Assembly (NCBI RefSeq): GCF_017877055.1
Contig: NZ_JAGIPG010000002.1
Span: 62,001-126,000 of the forward strand
DNA length: 64,000 bases
DNA from: Neorhizobium galegae
GTDB lineage: Bacteria; Pseudomonadota; Alphaproteobacteria; Rhizobiales; Rhizobiaceae
Direction: 5' to 3'
The notes under the pieces were generated by a model. It was not told where the DNA came from. It did no database searches and worked only from the letters and a program-made list of their open reading frames with translations. A program made the position numbers and the translations under genes. This document shows, piece after piece, positions 8,467 through 16,221 of the stretch (positions within the stretch are counted from its first letter, which is position 1; the number at the start of each line of letters is the position of its first letter).

Positions 8467-10754
8467 GCTGCTGCGCGCCTGGAACGGAAGGGTATCTGGA
8501 TCACTCGCTTCCGTCGTCCGAGGAGCTGACGCTGTCCAGCCGGACGATCTCGCCGGGGTTGCGCCAGACCGATCTCAGCATCCCGCAGGTCCATTGCGGC
8601 ACCTGCATCGCGACGATCGAAAAAGCGCTCAATGCGCTGCCGTCGGTAGAGCGGGCGCGGGTCAATCTGTCCACCAAGCGCGTTTCGATCGTCTGGCGGG
8701 AAAAGACCGGAGACGACGCCACGGATCCGGTCGAGTTGGTCAGGGCGATCGTCGATGCCACCGGTTACGATGCACATCTCTTTTCGAATGCCGAGGAAGT
8801 CGGCGAGAAGCTGCAGCGCGACCTGATCCGCGCCGTCGCCCTCTGCGGCTTTGCGGCAGCCAACATCATGCTGCTCTCGGTCTCCGTCTGGTCGGGCGCC
8901 GATGCGTCGACGCGTGACATGTTCCATTGGATATCTGCGCTGATCGCCGCGCCGGCGCTGATCTATGGCGGCCGTTTCTTCTATCAGTCGGCCTGGAATG
9001 CGCTGCGCCGCCGTCGCACCAACATGGACGTGCCGATCGCGCTAGCCATCACCCTTTCCTATGCGGTGTCGCTCTGGGAAACCATGCATCACGGCGAACA
9101 CGCCTGGTTCGACGCGACCGTTTCGCTCTTGTTCTTCCTGCTGATCGGCCGCACGCTGGACCACATCATGCGCGACCGGGCGCGGGCCGCGATCAGCGGT
9201 CTTGCGCGCCTGTCGCCCCGCGGCGCCACCGTCATTGGCCCGGACGGCTCGCGTGAATATCGCCCCGTGGACGAAATCCGGCCAGGCGACCGGGTGGCGA
9301 TCGCCGCCGGCGAACGGGTGCCGGTCGACGGGTTCGTCGAAAGCGGCGCAAGCGATATCGACGTCTCGATCGTCAACGGCGAAAGCGCGCCGAGGCCGGT
9401 CCGTGTCGGAGACATAATACAGGCAGGAACGCTCAGCCTCACCGGTTCGCTGGTGCTGAAGGCGACGGCTGCCGCGAAGGATTCCTTCCTGTCCGAAGTC
9501 ATTTCGCTGATGGAGGCGGCCGAGGGCGGCCGGGCGCGGTATCGCCGGATCGCCGATCGTGCGGCGCAATATTATTCTCCCGCCGTCCACTTTCTGGCGC
9601 TCGCCGCCGTTCTCGCCTGGGGTTTCATCGGCGGAGACTGGAAACACGCGATGCTGGTGGCAATCGCCGTGCTGATCATCACCTGCCCCTGCGCGCTTGG
9701 CCTGGCCGTGCCCGTGGTGCAGGTGGTCGCGGCCGGCCGGCTGTTCAGGAATGGCATCATGGTGAAGGACGGTTCGGCCATGGAGCGGCTTGCCGAAATC
9801 GACACCGTGCTTTTCGACAAGACCGGCACCTTGACGCTGGGCCGGCCCCGGTTGCTGGATGCCGACCGGTTCGACAGGAAGCAACTCGCTTTGGCCGCCG
9901 GCCTTGCCGTCCATTCACGCCACCCTCTCTCGCAGGCGCTTGCGATGGCGGTATCCGGCCCCGTCGCGGTCTTCGAAACGGTCACCGAGATCCCGGGCCG
10001 GGGCCTTGAAGCGGCAACGCCGGCAGGCGTCTATCGCCTCGGCAACCGGCGCTTCGCTTTGTCCGTGCCGGACGACGGAAGCCCGGGCAATACCGTGACG
10101 GAAACCGTTCTCTCGCTCGACGCCGAGGAGATCGCCACCTTCCGCTTCGACGATTCGCTGCGCCCCGGCGCGCAGGCCGCGACGGCATCCCTTGCCGCCG
10201 GCGGTTTCGAGACCGGCATCCTGTCGGGTGACCGACGCCGGGTTGTTGCCGATCTCGCGACCCGCCTCGGCGTCGAACATTGGCAGGCGGAGCTTTCGCC
10301 GAAACAGAAGGCGGAGTTCTGCACGTCGCTTGCGGCGAGCGGCCGCAAGGCGCTGATGGTCGGCGACGGCATCAACGATGCGCCGGCGCTTGCCGCAGCC
10401 CACGTCTCGATCGCGCCGGCGACGGCGGCGGATGTCGGCCGCCAGGCCGCCGACTTCGTCTTTATGCGCGACAGCCTCGAAGCGGTACCACTGGCGATCG
10501 ATATCTCGCGGCGCGCCGGCCGGCTGATCCGCGAGAATTTCGCGCTCGCCATCGGCTACAATGTCATCGCCGTGCCGATCGCGCTTGCCGGTTATGCGAC
10601 GCCGCTGATTGCCGCCGTTGCCATGTCCACGTCCTCGATCATCGTCGTTGCCAATGCCCTCCGGCTCGGCGGATCGGGGAGCGCCGTCGAGGCCGGGGCG
10701 GCGGGGGGCCATGGTGAAGCAAAAATTCTTACCGATGAGGCCCGCGTCGCATGA
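8463..10754 (+). CDS. fixI: Copper-translocating P1B-type ATPase for cbb3 assembly
   Basis: 763 residues. The N-terminus MSCCAPG is typical of CcoI. A heavy-metal domain follows with CGTC (about residues 45-48). The transport helix has the CPC signature (ITCPCALGLA), the phosphorylation site is in FDKTGTLTLG, and the hinge is GDGINDAPALAAA. FixI exports Cu(I) to the periplasm for the binuclear centre of FixN. Length and domain order are normal. It overlaps fixH at its start and fixS at its end (ATGA both times), so fixGHIS is one transcript. Confidence 0.96.
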   Translation: MSCCAPGTEGYLDHSLPSSEELTLSSRTISPGLRQTDLSIPQVHCGTCIATIEKALNALPSVERARVNLSTKRVSIVWREKTGDDATDPVELVRAIVDATGYDAHLFSNAEEVGEKLQRDLIRAVALCGFAAANIMLLSVSVWSGADASTRDMFHWISALIAAPALIYGGRFFYQSAWNALRRRRTNMDVPIALAITLSYAVSLWETMHHGEHAWFDATVSLLFFLLIGRTLDHIMRDRARAAISGLARLSPRGATVIGPDGSREYRPVDEIRPGDRVAIAAGERVPVDGFVESGASDIDVSIVNGESAPRPVRVGDIIQAGTLSLTGSLVLKATAAAKDSFLSEVISLMEAAEGGRARYRRIADRAAQYYSPAVHFLALAAVLAWGFIGGDWKHAMLVAIAVLIITCPCALGLAVPVVQVVAAGRLFRNGIMVKDGSAMERLAEIDTVLFDKTGTLTLGRPRLLDADRFDRKQLALAAGLAVHSRHPLSQALAMAVSGPVAVFETVTEIPGRGLEAATPAGVYRLGNRRFALSVPDDGSPGNTVTETVLSLDAEEIATFRFDDSLRPGAQAATASLAAGGFETGILSGDRRRVVADLATRLGVEHWQAELSPKQKAEFCTSLAASGRKALMVGDGINDAPALAAAHVSIAPATAADVGRQAADFVFMRDSLEAVPLAIDISRRAGRLIRENFALAIGYNVIAVPIALAGYATPLIAAVAMSTSSIIVVANALRLGGSGSAVEAGAAGGHGEAKILTDEARVA

Positions 10755-10897
10755 ACATGCTGATCTATCTCATCCCGATAGCGCTTTTCCTCGGCGGGCT
10801 TGGTCTCTTCGCCTTTCTCTGGTCGCTGAAGAGTGGTCAGTACGACGATCTCGAAGGCGCCTCCTGGCGTGTGCTTCGGGACGATCCGCCGGAATGA
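10751..10897 (+). CDS. fixS: cbb3 oxidase maturation protein FixS
   Basis: A 48-residue protein starting MNMLIYLIPIALFLGG, with one membrane helix (about residues 4-24) and a short acidic tail with YDDLEGASWRVL, the conserved end of CcoS. CcoS is required for cofactor insertion into cbb3 oxidase. The ATG overlaps the fixI stop (ATGA). The 165 bases that follow, up to the VOC gene, hold no gene or clear repeat. Confidence 0.94.
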   Translation: MNMLIYLIPIALFLGGLGLFAFLWSLKSGQYDDLEGASWRVLRDDPPE

Positions 10898-11062
10898 GCC
10901 GGTGACTGCCGACAAGCTCCGGCACGCCCTCAAGGTTCTCAGGAGTGGGCGTCGCCAGCGGTTTTCTTGCCGAGAGCACTGTCCTGAGGCATTCTTTTCG
11001 TTGAATTGCCAACAAACGGCATCTGTGTCCGCAAGGACTGCGACCTTCACGAAAGGAATTCG

Positions 11063-11464
11063 ATGCGTTTTATCAATCCCATTCCTTTCGTTCGCGACAT
11101 AAATCACTCGAAAGCGTTTTACCTAGATAGGCTCGGGTTGAGGATCTTGGAGGATTTCGGGGACTTCGTACTCTTCGAAACCGGTTTCGCAATCCACGAA
11201 GGCAGTTCGCTTGAGCAAACGATTTGGCGGCAAGGCCCTGTTGCGAACGAACCCTACGGCCGGAGAAATTTGCTGCTATATTTCGAACATGAGGATGTCG
11301 ATGCGGCCTTCGAAAACATCGCGCCGCATGTGGAACTGATCCATCCGGTAGAGCGGCAAGCCTGGGGACAGCGAGTCTTCCGCTTCTATGATCCCGACGG
11401 ACACGCGATAGAGATCGGTGAACCACAAAGGCTGGGGCCTTCAGGGGATTCACTGAAACTCTGA
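11063..11464 (+). CDS. VOC-superfamily (glyoxalase/bleomycin-resistance fold) protein
   Basis: 133 residues starting MRFINPIPFVRDINHSKAFY; ATG 11063 follows GAAAGGA by 5 bases, so the longer frame from 11006 was not used. The paired beta-alpha-beta-beta-beta pattern of vicinal oxygen chelate proteins is visible, ending in the usual FRFYDPDGHAIEIGEP with the metal-ligand Glu. Such proteins include glyoxalases, antibiotic-binding proteins and dioxygenases; nothing here fixes the substrate. It sits between fixS and the convergent hfixL, and its role with the fix genes, if any, is unknown. Confidence 0.8.
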   Translation: MRFINPIPFVRDINHSKAFYLDRLGLRILEDFGDFVLFETGFAIHEGSSLEQTIWRQGPVANEPYGRRNLLLYFEHEDVDAAFENIAPHVELIHPVERQAWGQRVFRFYDPDGHAIEIGEPQRLGPSGDSLKL

Positions 11465-11522
11465 GCTCTGCGGCAGAATCCGAGGCGCTGGCCGCAGCTA
11501 CACCCCTTTTATCAAACGATAC

Positions 11523-13451
11523 TCAGTCCAGCAGCTCGCGAAGCCGCACCGCCAGTTCCCTGGCGGTGTATGGCTTCTTTAGCCAGCTACCGGATTGGGC
11601 GAGCTCGCGCCCGGCAATGGCCGGTTCGGCGTAGCCGGAGGTGAACAATACCTTCATGCCGGGCCGTCTCGCGCGGACTTCGGCCGCCAGTTCGTCGCCC
11701 GTCATCCCGCCTGGCATCACGATATCGGTGAAAAGCAGGTGGATGCCGTCGTGCTGGCCGAGCTGGTCCAGCGCCTCCTGGCCGTTCGCGGCTTCGATGA
11801 CGCCATAACCGAGCTGCGTCAGCCTGGACACGGCGATGCGCCGGACCCGAGGGTCGTCCTCGACGACGAGGATCTTTTCGGTGCCGCCGGGAATCGAGGC
11901 CTGCTTCGAGCCAGCATCGACTGCGAGCGGACCCGCCGCCTCCGTCTTGCGCGCCACCGGCAGGAAAATCCGCACGCTCGTGCCCTGTCCCGGTTCGCTA
12001 TAGAGCTGGATATGTCCGCCGGACTGTTTGGCGAACCCGTAGACCATGCTGAGGCCGAGCCCCGTTCCGGCGCCGAGGCCCTTGGTGGTGAAGAAAGGCT
12101 CGAAGGCCTTGTCCTTGACCTCGGGAGACATGCCGATGCCCGTGTCGGTGACGGAAATCAGCACGAAGTCGCCGGTGCGGACATCCGGATACATCTGCGC
12201 ATAGTCGACATCCAGCCTGACGCGGGAAATCTCGATCGACAGCTTGCCGCCGCGCGGCATCGCGTCTCGGGCATTGAGCGTCAGGTTGAGGAGCGCGTTC
12301 TGGAGCTGCGACGCATCGACCAGCGCCTCGTTGGAAACGCCGGTTACGGTGGTGCGGAGCTCGATCGTCTCGCCGAGCGTTCGGCGCAGAAGTTCCGAGA
12401 AGCTGGATACGAGATTGCCGATATCGGCGAGCTTCGGGTTGAGTGGCTGGCGCCGTCCGAAGGCCAGAAGCTGACCGGTGAGCTTGGCGCCGTCTTCCGC
12501 CGCGCCCTGCGCTTCGTGCAGCAGCTCGAGCAGGCCCGCATCCGCGAGCTTGTTCTCGATCATCTCCAGATTGCCGCTGATGACGGTGAGAAGATTGTTG
12601 AAATCGTGCGCCAGGCCGCCGGTCAGCTGGCCGATCGCTTCCATCTTCTGGGCCTGGCGCAGCTCTTCTTCGATCTTGTGGCGGCTTGTGAGGTCGCGGA
12701 CGAAGCCGGTGAAGATGCGTTTCCCGTTGGTGACGGCCTCGCCGACCGAAAGCTCCATCGGAAACGTGCTTTTGTCCTTGCGCTGACCGGTCACGACGCG
12801 GCCGTAGCCGATGATCCGGCGTTCGCCGGTGGTGAGGTAGCGCGAGATATAGCCGTCATGGGCTTCGCGGTCGGGTGAGGGCATCAGCATCTTCACATTC
12901 TGTCCGCAGACCTCGTCGGAGGAATAACCGAACAGCTGTTCGGCAGCGGCGCTGAAGGAGGAAATGCAGCCGACTTCGTCGATGACGATCATCGATTCCG
13001 GAACGGTGTCCAGAATGGAGCGCAGATGCGCTTCGCGTTCGGCAAGATCGTTCTGCACCCTTTTCATCTCGGTGATGTCGTTGTTCGTTTGAATGATGAT
13101 CGAAGGACCGTCGCTCGATGGATTGACGGCCACCCAGCGGGTCGCCACGACGACCTGGTGACCGCGCTTGTGCCGATGGACGACCTCGCCTTGCCACGCA
13201 TGATCGGTCTGGACACGGCGGCGGATCTCGTCGAGCGACTCGGGAAACCGTGTCGCGAGAAGATCGTGAACGACCTTGCCGAGAGCCTCCTCCCGACGCC
13301 ATCCGTAAAGCTGCTCGCAGCCGCTCGTCCAGCGGCTGATGATGCCGTCCACGCCGTGGACGATAAGATTGGCATCGTCGAGAAGGAGAGTGACGGCATC
13401 GAGTTGGCTTTCCGTCGTGGCTTCGGATCCTGTATTGCCGATCATGTCCAT
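11523..13451 (-). CDS. fixL: Hybrid oxygen-sensing histidine kinase FixL (heme PAS, with receiver)
   Basis: 642 residues, no membrane helix, so a soluble sensor. Order: PAS (about 18-130), heme-type PAS (about 145-258), HisKA with His282 in GLAHDFNNLL, HATPase (DTGIG at 436-440, GTGLGLS), then a receiver (about 525-640) with Asp576 in LLFTDIVMP. The second PAS matches the FixL heme pocket: His198 in AHDGY as proximal ligand, Arg204, and Arg218 in RIIGYGR, the residue that senses ligand loss. The fused receiver makes it a hybrid FixL like those of R. etli and R. leguminosarum. It lies 5 bases downstream of fixK on the same strand, so the two are probably co-transcribed. Confidence 0.9.
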   Translation of the reverse strand: MDMIGNTGSEATTESQLDAVTLLLDDANLIVHGVDGIISRWTSGCEQLYGWRREEALGKVVHDLLATRFPESLDEIRRRVQTDHAWQGEVVHRHKRGHQVVVATRWVAVNPSSDGPSIIIQTNNDITEMKRVQNDLAEREAHLRSILDTVPESMIVIDEVGCISSFSAAAEQLFGYSSDEVCGQNVKMLMPSPDREAHDGYISRYLTTGERRIIGYGRVVTGQRKDKSTFPMELSVGEAVTNGKRIFTGFVRDLTSRHKIEEELRQAQKMEAIGQLTGGLAHDFNNLLTVISGNLEMIENKLADAGLLELLHEAQGAAEDGAKLTGQLLAFGRRQPLNPKLADIGNLVSSFSELLRRTLGETIELRTTVTGVSNEALVDASQLQNALLNLTLNARDAMPRGGKLSIEISRVRLDVDYAQMYPDVRTGDFVLISVTDTGIGMSPEVKDKAFEPFFTTKGLGAGTGLGLSMVYGFAKQSGGHIQLYSEPGQGTSVRIFLPVARKTEAAGPLAVDAGSKQASIPGGTEKILVVEDDPRVRRIAVSRLTQLGYGVIEAANGQEALDQLGQHDGIHLLFTDIVMPGGMTGDELAAEVRARRPGMKVLFTSGYAEPAIAGRELAQSGSWLKKPYTARELAVRLRELLD

Positions 13452-13456
13452 TCCGT

Positions 13457-14212
13457 TTAATGGCGCCGTCGCTCGCCGAGAGCGATCAGGTCGCGCCGCA
13501 TGTCTCCACAGTCATCGTCGTCTCCGGCGAGTTGCGCAAGCATCCCCGGTCGTTCGATTCTTATGGAATGACGGGCGGCCGGGTCCAGAACATTCAACAC
13601 GCCCTTGCCGATAAGCCTGGTGATAGTACGTGAAACGGTCTCGATCGTCAGTCCGAGATAGTCGGCCATGTCCTGCCGGCTCATCGAGAGATCGACCACC
13701 GGTTGCCCATTGCCCTCGGCCATCGCGCGCCTCAGGTATCTCAGAAGGAAGGTGCAGAGCCGCTCTTCCGCGCTCTTGCTCGACAGCAGCACCATTTGGT
13801 CCTGGGCTGCGGCCATTTCGTCGCAGACCCGGGCAAAGACCTTGGGCCTCAGGCTCTCGGAATTGATGACCGCCGCCTCGAATTGCCGACGCGACAGCCG
13901 GCGGATCTTCGCGGTGGTGATGGCCTCCGCGGTGTAGATATAATTGTCCCGGAACGAAACGCCGATGACGTCGCCGGCATGCAAAAACCCGGTAATCACC
14001 CGCCGCCCATCCGAAATGATCCGGAAAACCCGCAGGGTCCCCTCCATGACTTCGAAAATATGCTTGGCCTCGTCACCCTCGAAGAAGAGGGCCTGGCCGG
14101 CCGCCAGGTATTCGACCGGCTGCTTTGCAAACAGCGAATGCAGACAATCCGGTCCGCCGAGCGGTCCTGCTGCTGCCGCGTTGAAGGTCTTCGCATAATC
14201 CGTGAGAAACAT
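13457..14212 (-). CDS. fixK: CRP/FNR-family regulator FixK
   Basis: 251 residues from ATG 14212, which has AGGGG upstream; the frame stays open to 14443 but the extension lacks family features. The N-terminal half is a cyclic-nucleotide-binding fold and the C-terminal winged helix has the FNR recognition pattern ETVSRTI (Glu-x-x-Ser-Arg), which reads TTGA half sites. Only one Cys (Cys23) lies in the N-terminal region, so it cannot hold the FNR/FnrN iron-sulfur cluster; this fits FixK, whose synthesis rather than its own oxygen sensing is regulated. Predicted targets are the anaeroboxes at 2063 and 6316. Confidence 0.88.
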   Translation of the reverse strand: MFLTDYAKTFNAAAAGPLGGPDCLHSLFAKQPVEYLAAGQALFFEGDEAKHIFEVMEGTLRVFRIISDGRRVITGFLHAGDVIGVSFRDNYIYTAEAITTAKIRRLSRRQFEAAVINSESLRPKVFARVCDEMAAAQDQMVLLSSKSAEERLCTFLLRYLRRAMAEGNGQPVVDLSMSRQDMADYLGLTIETVSRTITRLIGKGVLNVLDPAARHSIRIERPGMLAQLAGDDDDCGDMRRDLIALGERRRH

Positions 14213-14298
14213 GAAACTGCCCCTATCCGTTTGGTAGAGGCAGTTGACCGAATCCTGGTAACGCGCGAATGCTAGTCGCGTGAAAGACGGTTCTAATT

Positions 14299-14314
14299 GG
14301 TAACAATCTGTAAC
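14299..14314 (-). promoter_or_regulatory. GTTAC direct repeat (K-box-like) between fixK and fxkR
   Basis: Read on the minus strand it is GTTACAGATTGTTACC, two GTTAC(A/C) copies spaced 10 bases apart. That is one helical turn, as OmpR-family regulators bind. It is 87-102 bases upstream of fixK and 18-33 bases upstream of the fxkR ATG. It resembles what I recall of the K-box bound by FxkR in R. etli. A further GTTACC lies on the same strand at 14257-14262. Confidence 0.65.
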
Positions 14315-14331
14315 ACGCCGGTTCCTTGTTG

Positions 14332-15057
14332 ATGTCATCCCCTGCCAGCGCCGCAAACATTCTCGTCGTCGACGACGATCCTCGAATCCGCCAGATGCTG
14401 ACGCGGTATTTCGAGGGCGAAGGATATGTCGTGACCACGGCATCGGACGGGCAGGAAATGCGCGCTCAGCTGAAGCGGCAAGACGTCGACATCATCCTCC
14501 TCGACCTGTCGTTGCCCGGCGGCCAGGACGGCTTTGACCTTGCGCGGGAGATCCGGATGCAATCGGACATTCCGATCATGATGCTGACGGGCCGCGACGA
14601 CGTGGTCGACCGGATCCTCGGCATCGAGATCGGCGCCGACGACTATATCGCCAAGCCGTTTCACCTGCGTGAAGTGCACGCGCGGCTGAAATCGATCCTG
14701 CGGCGGCGCCAGCCGGCCCAGCCGAAGCAGGAGGAAAACGAGGAGAAGATCGTCCGTTTCGAGGGGTGGACGCTCAACCTTTCCAGGCGTCAGCTGCGGT
14801 CTGGCGAAGATGGCGAAGTCGAACTGACAACCGGCGAATTCGACATGCTGACGGCCTTCGTGCAGCATGCGGGCCGGGTACTGACACGCGATTTCCTGAT
14901 GGACGCGACAAGGGGGCGGCAGCTCGATGCCTTCGATCGCACGATCGACGCCCAGATCGTCCGGCTGCGCCGCAAGATCGAGGCAGATGCCAAACATCCC
15001 CAGCTCATCAAGGCCGTTCGCGGTGTCGGTTACATTTTCACCGGCAAGCTCGGTTGA
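14332..15057 (+). CDS. fxkR: OmpR/PhoB-family response regulator (FxkR-like)
   Basis: 241 residues. A receiver domain (Asp14/Asp15 pocket, phospho-acceptor Asp58 in IILLDLSLPG, Lys in YIAKPFH) is followed by an OmpR-type winged helix ending RGVGYIFTGKLG. Two TTG codons precede ATG 14332 in frame; ATG was preferred. The gene is divergent from fixK-hfixL. In R. etli and R. leguminosarum the OmpR-type FxkR carries the signal from hybrid FixL to the fixK promoter, and the same three genes with a GTTAC repeat occur here. The symbol rests on this context; any OmpR family member would look similar in sequence alone. Confidence 0.8.
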   Translation: MSSPASAANILVVDDDPRIRQMLTRYFEGEGYVVTTASDGQEMRAQLKRQDVDIILLDLSLPGGQDGFDLAREIRMQSDIPIMMLTGRDDVVDRILGIEIGADDYIAKPFHLREVHARLKSILRRRQPAQPKQEENEEKIVRFEGWTLNLSRRQLRSGEDGEVELTTGEFDMLTAFVQHAGRVLTRDFLMDATRGRQLDAFDRTIDAQIVRLRRKIEADAKHPQLIKAVRGVGYIFTGKLG

Positions 15058-16221
15058 TCAAACAACGATCTGCCTGTCCGCCGCCGAAAGCCCGCCAAAT
15101 GCTCTTTCCCTGATATCGTCTGCATCGGAGCCCTGCAGCGGAACCGGCCCCAAAGGCAGGTCGTGGTCCACGGGCCTGCCGACCGAAACCGGCAGCAATT
15201 CAAGTTTTTTGCACGTACCGTCATCGGCAAGCGTCAGCCGGATCGCGGCGCTGCGCCACACATCGACGCGCTTTTCGTCATAGGTCGCCGCCCGCCCGGT
15301 GTGGAAGACAAAATTGCCGAGGCCGGCGATGATTACCCGTCCGCGATAAAGGACGAGCGGCTGCATGACCGGCGCGCCTGTACCAAGCACCAGGTCCGCG
15401 CCGCTGTCGATCAGGCCGCGACAAAGATCGAGCAGCCAGTCGGGTGTCGTTTTCCAGTTCGAATCCCAGTGATGGCCGTGGAGCGCCACCGCCACCAGAT
15501 CCCCTATCGCCTTTGCGGCATCGATACCGTCCGTGAGCCGCTGCATGTCCGTCTCATCCGCCGTCCAGCGTGCACCGATCGCGTCGCCGGCAACGATCGG
15601 CGTACCGAAGACGTCGAGCTCCGGGCGCTCTCCCACGTCGTAGCCGACCGCCGCACGCGCGGCTCCGCGCTTGTCGTCGCCGAGGGTCGTTACGATCCTC
15701 TTCAGGGCCTCGAATTCTTCGGCCGGCACGCTCACCGTCCGCTTCATCCGCAACGGAGCAATGCCGCCGCGCTCGGTGGAGGCATAGTTGATGTCCGGCT
15801 GCGGCCCGAGATCGAAGGAGAAGATAGCGAGCGATTGCTCAGGTCCCGGCACGATGATCGGCGCGGCAGCCTGCTCGATATCCAGCCCGCTGCCGGCAAG
15901 CTTCAGCCCTGCCGTTTCCGCCGCGGCGCGCGTCGATGCAATGCCCGGCGGGCCGAGGTCGAAGGCGTGGTTATTGGCATGCGTCACCGCGTGAAAGCCG
16001 AGTTCCCGCACCGAGACGAGTGCGTCCGGCGAAGCAAGATGCAGCGTCTTCGTCTTGGTTGGCCATGCACCGGCCGTCTCCACCGTCGCCTCCAGATTGC
16101 CGAAGACGACATCCGCCTCGAGGAAATCTCGCACCTCGGCCTGTCCCTCGCCACAGAGGTCGAGGGGGCCGTGGATCAGGATTTGGCCGGTAACGGCAAC
16201 GGTCAGCATGGCCTGGTTCAT
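15058..16221 (-). CDS. CapA-family (PGA_cap) metallophosphatase-like protein
   Basis: 387 residues with the CapA order of motifs: GNLEATVE (about 41-48), THANNHAFDLG (about 79-89), VALHGHHWD near 244-252 and IIAGLGNFVFH near 309-319. These form the calcineurin-like metal site seen in PgsA/CapA enzymes. The usual GD near the N-terminus reads GQ here (VTGQILIHG), so one likely metal ligand is replaced. There is no signal peptide or membrane anchor, unlike capsule CapA. The start overlaps the upstream hydrolase stop (ATGA), which makes it the last gene of the peptide-importer operon. The substrate is unknown. Confidence 0.75.
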   Translation of the reverse strand: MNQAMLTVAVTGQILIHGPLDLCGEGQAEVRDFLEADVVFGNLEATVETAGAWPTKTKTLHLASPDALVSVRELGFHAVTHANNHAFDLGPPGIASTRAAAETAGLKLAGSGLDIEQAAAPIIVPGPEQSLAIFSFDLGPQPDINYASTERGGIAPLRMKRTVSVPAEEFEALKRIVTTLGDDKRGAARAAVGYDVGERPELDVFGTPIVAGDAIGARWTADETDMQRLTDGIDAAKAIGDLVAVALHGHHWDSNWKTTPDWLLDLCRGLIDSGADLVLGTGAPVMQPLVLYRGRVIIAGLGNFVFHTGRAATYDEKRVDVWRSAAIRLTLADDGTCKKLELLPVSVGRPVDHDLPLGPVPLQGSDADDIRERAFGGLSAADRQIVV

